Shown piece by piece: positions 44,006-56,000 of a stretch of DNA of 64,000 nucleotides (the stretch's first letter is position 1; each line of letters opens with the position of its first letter). The stretch lies in assembly GCF_036711975.1 (NCBI RefSeq), contig NC_091968.1, positions 25,963,001-26,027,000 on the forward strand, written 5' to 3'. This stretch comes from Onthophagus taurus (lineage: Eukaryota > Arthropoda > Insecta > Coleoptera > Scarabaeidae). A program made the position numbers and the translations under genes. A model generated the notes under the pieces. It was not told where the DNA came from. It was given only the letters and a program-made list of their open reading frames with translations, and made no database searches.

Positions 44006-47000
44006 CTAATCGAAACACAACGGAACGGAAGAAAATGGAAGTATCGGACAAGTTGTTTCAACGGTTAAGGCGGTTGCCATCGAACTACTCGCGTTTTCAT
44101 GTTCGCCGAGAGCCTCTAAAACCTTCCCCAAATTATACCAAGTGATGTGATTCATCGGGTCGATTTTCGCCGCCTCTCGAAGAGTTGTTTCCGCCAAACC
44201 TTGTAAACTTAAATAGTGATAAACCAAACCCAATTGTTGTAGAGATTTTACGTGTTGTGGATTTATGGCAACGGCGTTTTGAAAGCACAGTTTAGCTTCT
44301 GACCATTCTTGTTTATGCATATGCAATAATCCTTTCTAAAAAGCAAATATGTTAATACTTTTATTAAAACTACATCTTTATTAGAGATGTTAACTTCAAA
44401 ATACTGGAGAACAGGTACAATATGTTGCTGTTTCTAAAAAGTATTAGTTCCAAATACTTGTTACAACTGTTCCTCTGTTCCTAGTGATGTAGTGTATAAT
44501 GTGAAAAATCAAGTATAGTGTTAGTATTATATCTGATGGAGAAAGACGTTATGAATAACAAATATTCCTAATGCATCAAGAATTTATAATCTAAATATAT
44601 TTATTTCATATTTATCTATCACCAATTTCTAGTAATATAGCATAAATCATAAAATGTCAAAACTGGACGATTACTTTTGATAAAATCAAGTATAATGTAA
44701 GTATTAAATCTGATGGAGAAAGACCTTATGAATAACAAATATTCCTACTGCATCAAGAAATCATAATCCATACTTATTTCATATTTATCTATCACCAGTT
44801 CCTAGTGATAAAGCATAAATCGCAAAATGTCAAAATTGGATGATTTTGCTTTATAAAATTAACTATAAAATAAGTACTACAAGTGATGGAGAAAGACGTT
44901 ATGAATAAAAAATGTTCCTAATGGATCAATCAATCATAATCTAGAATTATTTCATATTTATTTGTTACTAGTTTTTTGTGATTTATGCTATAATCATAAA
45001 ATGTCAAAATTGGACGATTTCTCTTCATAAAATCAAGTATAACGTAAGTACTAAATCTGATGGAGAAAGACGTTATGAATGAAAAATATTCTTAATGCAT
45101 CAAGAAATCATAATCCATACTTATTTCATATTTATCTATCACCAGTTTCTAGTGATAAAACATAAATCGCAAAATGTCAAAATTGGGTGATTTTGCTTAA
45201 TAAAATTAACTATAAAGTAAGTACTAAAAGCGATGGAGAAAGATGTTGTCAATAAAAAATGTTCCTAATGCATCAATCAATCATAATCTAGAATTATTTC
45301 ATGTTTATCTGTTAGCAATTTTTTGTGATTTATGCTATAATCATAAAATGTCAAAATTGGACGATTTCTCTTCATAAAATCAAGTATAACGTAAGTACTA
45401 AATCTGATGGAGAAAGACGTTATGAATAAAAAATATTCTTAATGCATCAAGAAATCATAATCCATACTTATTTCATATTTATCTATCACCAGTTTCTAGT
45501 GATAAAGCATAAATCGCAAAATGTCAAAGTTGGGTGATTTTGCTTAATAAAATTAACTATAAAGTAAGTATTAAAAGCGATGGAGAAAGATGTTACCAAT
45601 AAAAAATGTTCCTAATGCATCAATCAATCATAATCTAGAATTATTTCATGTTTATCTGTTACCAGTTTTTTGTGATTTATGCTATAATCATAAAATGTCA
45701 AAATTGGACGATTTCTCTTCATAAAATCAAATATAACGTAAGTACTAAATCTGATGGAGAAAGACGTTATGAATAAAAAATATTCTTAATGCATCAAGAA
45801 ATCATAATCCATACTTATTTCATATTTATCAATCACCAGTTTCTAGTGATATAGCATACATCGCGAAATGTCAAAATTGGGTGATTTTGCTTAATAAAAT
45901 TAACTATAAAATAAGTACTAAAAGCGATGGAGAAAGATGTTATCAATAAAAAGTGTTCCTAATGCATCAATCAATCATAATCTAGAATTATTTCATGTTT
46001 ATCTGTTACCATTTTTTTGTGATTTATGCTATAATCATAAAATGTCAAAATTGGACGATCTCTCTACATAAAATTAAGTATAACGTAAGTACTAAATCTG
46101 ATGGAGAAAGACGTTATGAATGAAAAATATTCTTAATGCATCAAGAAATCATAATCCATACTTATTTCATATTTATCTATCACCAGTTTCTAGTGATAAA
46201 GCATAAATCGCAAAATGTCAAAATTGGGTGATTTTGCTTAATAAAATTAACTATAAAATAAGTACTAAAAGCGATGGAGAAAGATGTTATCAATAAAAAG
46301 TGTTCCTAATGCATCAATCAATCATAATCTAGAATTATTTCATGTTTATCTGTTACCATTTTTTTGTGATTTATGCTATAATCATAAAATGTCAAAATTG
46401 GACGATTTCTTTTCATAAAATCAAGTATAACGTAAGTACTAAATCTGATGGAGAAAGACGTCATGAATGAAAAATATTCTTAATGCATCAAGAAATCATA
46501 ATCCATACTTATTTCATATTTATCTATCACCAGTTTCTAGTGATAAAACATAAATCGCAAAATGTCAAAATTGGGCGATTTTGCTTAATAAAATTAACTA
46601 TAAAGTAAGTACTAAAAGCGATGGAGAAAAATGTTATCAATAAAAAATGTTCCTAATGCATCAATTAATCATAATCTAGAATTATTTCATGTTTATCTGT
46701 TACCAACTTTTTGTGATTTATGCTATAATCAGAAAATGTCAAATTTAGACGATTTTTCTTAATGAAATGAACTATAACGAATGTACTAAAACTGGTGGAG
46801 AGAAACGTTATGAATAAAACATATTCCTAAAGCATCATTGCATTAAGAAGTGTTATACAATAGTATACCATGTATACTATACTTAACCTATATCTATACA
46901 GGTGTCTCAAATGTCTGGATAGCCAATAACTTCGCCATTTGTGGTTATAAAAGAAAAATGTTTCAAATACAAGTTTCTTTATTACTTGTGGCGTATATTT

Positions 47001-50000
47001 TTGGCGTTATTTACTTGTTTGTATTGTTTTCTGTTTCGTTGCTATGGCAACCAACATTGTTATTTTAAATAAGATGCATATATTTTTTTTTGCATACTTT
47101 GATAGGGGATAAATCTCTCTATACGATGAACATATCAAATCATATGATTTAAAATATTAAATCAGCAAATTACAATCAAAGTAGGCGCCGAAATAACGAC
47201 GATGACAGCTTTAAATGCCAAAAAAATGACAGTTTAAACAATTATGAATAATTAATAATGTATGGATACGATTTAATGTAGTTTCGTCATTGGTAGCTGT
47301 CTTCGGCCGTCCACTTTTTGGGAGGTTTTTAACAGTTTCGGTGTTAAAGAATTTTTTTTTAATATTTTCGATACTATGGGTCGTGTAATTTGTGTATCCG
47401 GGTAAATATTACTAAACAGTGTACAAACTTTACTTTGTCGTTCGCTTAATTGCATCATATTTGTTTAAACTGTCAATTTTTTGACATTTAAAGCTGTCAA
47501 CGGCGTTATTTTGGGTGCCTACTTTGATTGTAATTTGCTGATTTCATATTTTCATATAATTTGAGATATTCATCCCGTAGAGGGATTTATCCTCTATCAA
47601 AATATGCAAAAAAAAACATATGCTTGCCATAGCAACGAAACAAAAAACAATGTAAACAAGCAGATATGACCAAAAAATGCGAAACAATTAATAAAGAATT
47701 TTTTTATTTGGAACATTTTTCTTTAAAATCACACTTGGCGAAATTATTGGCTATATTCCAGACATTTGACACACCCTGTATGTATGTTAAGTACAGGGTG
47801 TCCAAATATCGATGGGTTTGCAGGGTATCTCAGTTATTACGAAAGATAGAAAGTTGTGACTTTCGCGAACCTAAGCTACTTTTTTGTGAAACTTACAACG
47901 GCGCAAACCAAATTTTCATAGCCCTCTTCGTTTTTGATATACAGGGAGTGTTTGATATTTACGATTTTCAGACACCTCCTGTATCTCGGCTATCCGGAAA
48001 CTTAGTAGAAAAGTAAAAACGGGTTCTAATAGATTTTTTCACGTGGAATCCAATGGTGCACGTAGAACTTTTCTAGTCATCACGGTTTTTGAGTTATAAA
48101 CAAAACTTAAGTTTTTTTAAATGGAACCACCTATTATATTTTATTTTTTTATTGAACTGGATTTTTTTCAAGCTTTTCAATGATATATAATACTCTATAC
48201 TTACCTTTATAATTAACCTCGAAATTGAATAAAATACATTATTTTATAAGTAGGCAATGATAAATAGACTGCCTAGCCTGACGTCACAGAGATGGGCGGA
48301 GCTTATATCGACTCCAAACAATTTCGTTGCTAACCACAGTTGCTAATGATAAACCGTAATAAAAATGACATTTGAAATGTCATAAAAACTCACTTAGTTT
48401 ATTTTATTTTAACACTAATGGAAAAATTGCATATGGTGATTTACCGTTAGCAACACACTTAGCTATGAAAATGTTTGGAGTCGATATAAGCTCCGCCCAT
48501 CTCTGTTACGTCAAGGCTTAGGTTGTCTATTAAGTGATCGCGTTGCTAGGATACCGGAATAAACAAAGTAAATATAGTTAATTACTGTCAAACTTAATTT
48601 TGAATTTTGTGCTAACAATAAGTCGTGTGTTACTTAATTACCTTTAATTAACTTAACTTAATTATCTTTTTCTTGAAATGGAGCGCAAATGTTAATCAAG
48701 CTGCTGAATTATACATAAATAGGTAGAATGCAACATTTATCAGCAATAACATTTTATTAGCAGATTGTTTCACTTCAGAAATCCAGAAAGAGCGCAACCA
48801 AATTCAAAAATTTTTTTGCGAATAAAGCCTAATTTGATCAATTATGGAAGTTTTTTGATGCCCAGGCCTAAAAAATATAATAAAGAAAATCGGAATAACA
48901 ATGAAATTACCGTGTTAGGATGTGTGGAAGCCGCGCCGAAAACATCATGTAGGGAAATTGAATGTCAAGTTGGAATTAAAAAATCGACAGCCTGTGCGAT
49001 TCTAAAAAAGTATAAATATAAACCCTACAAAGAACAAATAGTTCACCACTTACACCCGGGAGATGCCGAACGACGTTTGGAATTCTGTAACTGGTATTTG
49101 AACCATGCACAAAATAATATTGAATTTAGTTCCTCTATTATATGGTCTGATGAGGCATATTTTACCAGCACAGGAATCTATAATCGTCATAATAACAGGC
49201 ATTGGCATCACGAAAACCAACATATTGTAATTGAGCGGGAGCGTCAAGGAAAATTTGGTTTTAGCGTGGCTTGTTTTATTATTGGGCCACGAATTGTTTA
49301 CAAAATATTTGAAGGAAACCTTTGCGCTAATCGCTATTTGGCCATCTTGCAAGAGGCTTTGCCAGAGATTTTGGATGATATTTCTTTTATTCGGCTAAAT
49401 AATATTTATTTTCAGCAGGACGGAGCTCCCGCTCATAATGCACAGTTAGTGAGTCGCTACCTAACTGCAGAATTTCCTGGTAGGTGGATAGGCACACATG
49501 GTCCAACGCGATGGCCAGCAAGATCACCTGATTTATCTATTTTGGACTTCTTTTTATGGGGATATATCAAGAATCGGGTATATAGTACCCAGAATCGAAC
49601 AAAATTGGAATTGAAAATTGCTGTAACTGATGCTTTTTCACATCCCATAACTATTCTAAATGCAATTAAACGCATTACTAAACTTTGTGAACAATGTGTG
49701 CATCAAAAAGGTAACAACTTTGAACAATTCTTGTAACTTGAAGCCATATTTGCATAATGTTTAGTTTTTAATAATTTTTCGTTTTTAGCAAACAAAATTT
49801 AATAGATACATTTTTTTAATAAGTCAATAATTAATATTATAGTATTTTCAAAATTCTTTGTTTATTCTGGTATCCTAGCAACGCGATCACTTAATTTATC
49901 ATAGCCTACTTATAAAACAATGTGTTTTTTTTAATTTCGAGGTTCATTATAAAGGTAAGTATAGAGTATTATATATCATTGAAAAGCTTGAAAAAATTCT

Positions 50001-53000
50001 AGTTCAATAAAAAAATAAAATATACGTGGTTCCATTTAAAAAAACCTAAGTTGTGTTTATAACTCAAAAACCGTGATGTCTAGAAAAATTCTACGTGCAT
50101 CATTGGATTCTACGTGAAAAAATCTATTAGAACCCGTTTTTACTAAGTTTCCGGATAGCCGAGATACGGGGGATATCTGAAAATCGTAAATTTTGAAATA
50201 CTCCCTGTATATCAAAAACGAAGAGGTCTATGAAAATTTGGTTTGCGGCATTGTAAGTTTCACAAAAAAGTAGCTCAGGTTCGCGAAAACCGCAACTTTC
50301 TATCTTTCATAATAACTGAGATACCCTGCAAACCCATCGAAATTTGGACACCCTGTACAGGGTGGGCAAATTTGGGTGTTATTATAGGCTATCTCAGAAA
50401 CTATAAGAGATACAAAAAAAGTAGGTGCCATGTCCCGGTCTCTTTTTCCGAGACTAATCCAATCCTGTAAAGACCAAATCTCTATCTTCTTTTGTTTTTA
50501 AGTTATAGCCAAAAAGTCAAATTTTAGTGATTTCAAAAAATGCTCATATTTCGTTTATTTTTGAAATTAGAGAAATGGGGTTAATGCATTCTTAAGACAC
50601 TTTTTTGAGTAGAATATAATATAATATTGAAAATTTTTTAAAATAGCTGATCGTTTTTGAGATATAACATAAAGTTGTATTTTTTTAAATACAAACTATA
50701 CTTTATTATGATGTTACTGAAAAGAGTATATTTTTAGCTTTCCAATGATGTATCGCACGCATGATGTTTCTGCGGAAAATAAGCGTTATTTTTCAATTTT
50801 TAAAATATTAAAGATTTAAATTCAAATTTTTAATTATAGTAGGCGAGGAAAACGCTAAATACTACTTAGTTACTATAGCAACGTGAGTTTACTTGTCATT
50901 TCATTCATGAATTTTGCGAAACGAGTTTCCCGTTTAAGAAGTTCCGCATTATCTTTAAATAAAACGATAAAATTAAATATACAGGGTGATTCACATAAAA
51001 ACCGACACAAAGCAGGGACATGTAGAGGACACATTTATTTGAAGTATACTTTTCTCCATCACCTTTAATTTTTGAGTTATGATCTATTTTAATACCAAAA
51101 GTACTCAATTTTAACATTTTAGTGATTTTTTCTTTATCACTAGAAAATCATTATACCTAAACTAAATTTGCTTATGGATGATGTTTTTTTAGTTCATAAT
51201 AAACAATTTATTCATAAAAAACTTTTCTCTATCACCTTTCATCCTTGAGTTATGATCAATTTTAATACCAAAAGTACTCAATTTTGATATTTCGATGATT
51301 TTCCCTTTTTATCATTAGAAAATCATTATAACTAAACCAAATCTGTTTATGAGTATGGTCCTTTTAGTTCATAATAAACAATTTATTTCAAATAAACTTT
51401 TCTCCATCACCTTTAATTTTTGAGTTATGATCTATTTTAATACCAAAAGTACTCAATTTTGACATTTTGGTAATTTTTTCTTTATCACTAGAAAATCATT
51501 ATAACTAAACCAAATCTGTTTATGGATGATGTCTTTTTAGTTCATAATAAACAATTTATTTCAAAAAAACTTATCTCCATCACAATTAATTTTTGAGTAA
51601 TGATCGATTTTGATAACAAAAGTACTATACGTATTTTGACATTATGAGGATTTTCTCTTTATCACTAGAAAATCATTACATCTAAACAAAATCTGTTTAT
51701 CAATAATATCTTTTTAGTTCATAATAAACAATTTATTCCTAAAAAACTTTTCGTCATCACCTTTCATTCTTGAGTTATGATCGATTTTAAAACCAAAAGT
51801 ACTTAATTTTCACATTTTGGGGATTTTCTCTTTATCACTAGAAAATTATTATGCCTAAACTAAATTGGTTTATGGATGATGTCTTTTTAGCTCATAATAA
51901 ACAGTTTATTTCTCAAATTACGTACAATTTCACAGCCGACTACTGTATTTTCTATGATTTTAAGTAGCATTAACAAGATACGCGTCTTTAGTTTTTTGAG
52001 TTTTTTATGAAAACGACAATGTTTTTTAAAAAATAGTAAGAGTAAAAAAAGTTTTAGAATTAAATTCCACATGAAATGAGGTGATAATGTATTAAATCCA
52101 CAAAAAGATTAAAAAAATCTACCAAAATTTAGGAGACCATCACCCGTAATCAACCCTTTCAAATGCGTTAATTGGTCTCAACTTGCTACCAATTAATACC
52201 CTCGGTACACTCATAACGTATACCAAATTTGGTTTTTCTAACTTAATGTATTACGAAGATATTCGATGTTTTAAAAATTTAAGACCCAACTTTGAAGGCC
52301 TATAACTCCTCAGGGGTACAACTTAGTATAGAGATAAGTTGTGTTAAATCGTCTTAATTTATTGTTCTCTACATGTCCCTGTTCTGTGTCGGTTCTTATG
52401 TGAATCACCCTGTAGAATACATTGGAGTCCGCTTTGAAGATGATACATAAGTCTTCATATCCCCATTCAAACGGTGTTTCAATGGAAATTCCACTCCCAG
52501 TTTATGATTCCTAATTTTCCTCTATCTCACCCAATTTTAAAAGAAAAGATTGCTGATATCAAAAAACTTCTACATCTTATGTTTGGGGAAAATTGGGAAA
52601 ATACTACCGAAGATTTCATTCATTGATACCGAGCTGTTCTAATCTTACAACCAGTAAGTTGAGTAGAAAAAGATGACGGTTTATGACTCCTTAGTGCCTG
52701 AAGTTGTCCATATCTAAGTATTCATTAATTAATACATTTCTTGTATTTTTAATAAACAAACTTTAAATGCTAATCATTTTTTATTAGTGAACAAAGTCAG
52801 GGATAAGATGCTGAGAAATTTAAATTAACTATTCAAAGTTTTTATTCGTAGGTACAAAACCAACTTATCCTGAATAATGGTACAAAACCAACTTTATTCT
52901 GTCATATTCGTGCAAAACCATATATTATAGCCACTAGGTAGTATTTACTGTCCGGACACGCCTACTATAATCAAAATTTTGAACATTAGCGCTTACTATT

Positions 53001-56000
53001 TTCGAATTGAAAATTAACGCTTATTTTCTGCAAATACACCATACATGCGATACATCATTGGAAAGCTAAAAATATGCTCTTTCCTTTTACATCATAATCA
53101 AGTATAGTTTGTATTTAAAAAAACACAACTTTGTGTTGTATCTCAAAAATCATCAAGTATATTTAAAACTTTTCAACGGCAGTATATTCTACTTAAAAAA
53201 GTGTCTTAAGAACGTATCAACCCCATTTCTCTAATTTCAAAAATAAACGAAATATGAGCATTTTTTAAAATCACGAAAATTTGTCTTTTTGGCTATAACT
53301 TAAAAACAAAAGAAGATAGAGGTTTGGTGTTTGCGGGATTGGCTTAGTCTCGAAAAAAGAGACCGGGACATGGCACCTACTTTTTTCGTATCTCTTATAG
53401 TTTCTGAGATAGCCTATAATAACACCCAAATTTGCCCACCCTGTACAGGGTGTCCCAATTTCGATGTCCGCATAGACCATCTCCGAAACTAAAAGAGATA
53501 GAAAAAAAGTAGCTTACATGTCATGATCTCGTTTTTCGAGAAAATGCTAATGCCGATAACTCCGAACAGCTATCGTCTTTTGTTTTCGCCCTATCGGCAA
53601 AAACTGAAAATTTTGCAAAAACGACAATCGCGAATATCACACTTATTATCAAAGATGGAGTATTATAAATAAAACATTATATGGGCAATTTTTTACGAAG
53701 AATTCAGTGGCGTAGGTAGAATTTTTTTCCCATCTTTTATTTTCAAGATTTTAGACGTAACTTTATTTTTTTAAATGGAAACCATAGTTGGCTATGACTT
53801 AAAATAATTTGTTATTTTCTTCTGATAACAAATATATATAGTTTGTGGGGTATATTTCTTATAGTTATTGAATAATTAACAACAATTCATTTTGTTCCAT
53901 CTAAATCTAATGTATGTATTTAAAAGTTAATGTTGCTATGGTGATAACTAAGGCACGGAACTTTTGTGACAAAAGAATACGATTTCCCCCCTCCACTTGT
54001 TCTCAGTGGCTTCCTAGAAAACAAGCCAATGAGAACAAGTGGAGGGGGGAAATCGTATCGTTTTGTTACAAAAGTTTCGTGCCCTAGTGATAACCATACA
54101 TACTATGATGGAATATAATGTATCAATTTTTTTTGTTCTTTCTAAAACTATTGTATGTATTTAAAACTTAATGTTGTTATGGTGATAACCATACCATGAG
54201 GGAAAGTATTGTTTCCAATTATTGTCAAAGTTAGTAGCAAGGAGTTTGTAGTAGTATTTAAAAATTCACTAACAACTCTGGCATTATGTGCTGGTGCTCC
54301 GTCATATTGAAAATATATCATTTGAGACATATTTAGTGCCAAATTGTCGACCAAAGGCTCAAGTGCTGCCTTAATATATTGAGGTATTTCTCTGAGTTTA
54401 AGTTTTTATGGTAGATACTATATGGCAAAATTCTATTATCTAAAAGGGCACACCATACATTTGAACCCCAAGCTTCTTTGAACACTCAGAGACTTCTTCG
54501 GTCCAGATAACATTTTGAACAAACAGCAGACTATTTAATTTTTCTAAATATCATCTACAAAATTCTAATCTTCGATTGACATCTCCGGCACGTAAATAAG
54601 GAGTTAGCCCCGCTTTGTATGGTTTATACTTATGTTTCTTTCATATTCGGGAGCAACGGCTTTTGGGTCAGACGTCTTGTTGCAATTTCTCTTGCAGGTC
54701 ATTTTGGTATGTTTTTGTATGTGGTTTGGGGAAGGACCAAATATCTATTAAATTTTCTGTTAACCGGCTGAAGGTTCTTACGTGCGGTTGTCTTCTTTCT
54801 GGATATCTTGTGAAATAAAATTCCGCGGCTAACGTCGCATTCTTATCTGATAACATATAGCATTCCATCATGTTACATTTTTCATAATTTTCGAAATTCA
54901 TTGTAAAGTTTTATTCAGTTTTGTTATATTTTGACACTTAACATGCTGGTGCATCGAACCAGCACATAATGCCAGAGTTGTTATCGAATTTTTAAATACA
55001 AACTTTGGCAATTATTTGATACATTATGTTGCATCATAGTATGTATGGTTATCACCATAGCAACATTAACTTTTAAATACATACATTAGTTTTAGATAGA
55101 ACAAAATGAATTTTTGTTAATTATTCAATAACTATAAGAAATATACCCCACAAATTATATATATTTGTTATCAGAAGAAAATAACAAATTATTTTAAGCC
55201 ATAGCTAACTATGATTTCCATTTAAAAAAATAAAGTTACGTCTAAAATCTCGAAAATAAAAGATGGGAAAAAAATTCTACCTACGCCACTGAATTCTTCG
55301 TAAAAAGTTGCCCATATAATGTTTTATTTATAATACTCCATCTTTGATAATAAGTGGGATATTCGTGAATGTCGTTTTCGCAAAATTTTCAGTTTTTGCC
55401 GATAGGGCGAAAACAAAAGACGATAGCTGTTCGGAGTTTTCGGAATTAGCATTTTCTCAAAAAACGAGATCATGACATGTAAGCTACTTTTTTTCTATCT
55501 CTTTTAATTTCGGAGATAGCCTATGCGGACATCGAAATTGGGACACCCTGTACAGGGTGGTTCAAATTCGATGTCCGAATAGGCTAACTCGGAAACTATA
55601 AGAGTTAGAAAAAAAGTAGCTTACATGTCATGATCTCGTTTTTCGAGAAACTGCTAATGCCGAAAACCTCATAGCGCTATCGTCTTTTGTTTTTCCCCTA
55701 GAGGCCAAAATTGGAAATATCGTAAAACCAGCAAGTGCAATTATCTTCGTTATTATTATAGGTGGAGTATTATAACTAAGACATTATATGGACACTTTTT
55801 TATAGAGAATTGGATGACGTAGTCAAAAAAATTTTTTCGGTTTTAGATTTTGAGATATCATCACAATTTTCGTTTTTTTAAATGGAAACAACCACTGATT
55901 ATTCGCTTATTAAATTCGTTATTTTTTTCTGATTACAAAAATATAGGGTTCGACAGGTCTATTTCTTATTGTTTTAGAATAAAGCCAAAAATAAACTTTT

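Larger units (their letters stand above)
47794..50355. mobile_element. E1: foldback element interrupted by a mariner-like element
   Basis: It begins CAGGGTGTCCAAATATCGAT and ends with the inverted ATCG(A)AATTTGGACACCCTG, flanked by TA. Arms are about 530 bp. The innermost part carries GAGATGGGCGGAGCTTATAT near 48291 and its inverse near 48490. A 1359-bp mariner-like element (48533-49891) sits in the right arm, splitting it. Without that insert E1 would be about 1.2 kb. Confidence 0.8.
50358..53443. mobile_element. E2: foldback element carrying a nested foldback and filler
   Basis: It begins CAGGGTGGGCAAATTTGGGT and ends ACCCAAATTTGCCCACCCTG, separated from E1 and E3 by a single TA on each side. 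Arms (about 50358-50975 and 52940-53443) contain ATGGCACCTACTTTTTTCGT and its inverse. The interior holds the complete foldback at 50982-52412, and 52413-52940 contains decayed coding-like sequence. Confidence 0.8.

Noticed and set aside
48264-48529. Separate MITE next to the mariner-like element
   Set aside because: Its outer sequence continues the E1 palindrome on both sides once the mariner insert is removed, so it is the inner part of E1.
50243-50470. Frame across the E1/E2 junction
   Set aside because: It runs through transposon arms; the mirrored frame at 53271-53480 has the same cause.
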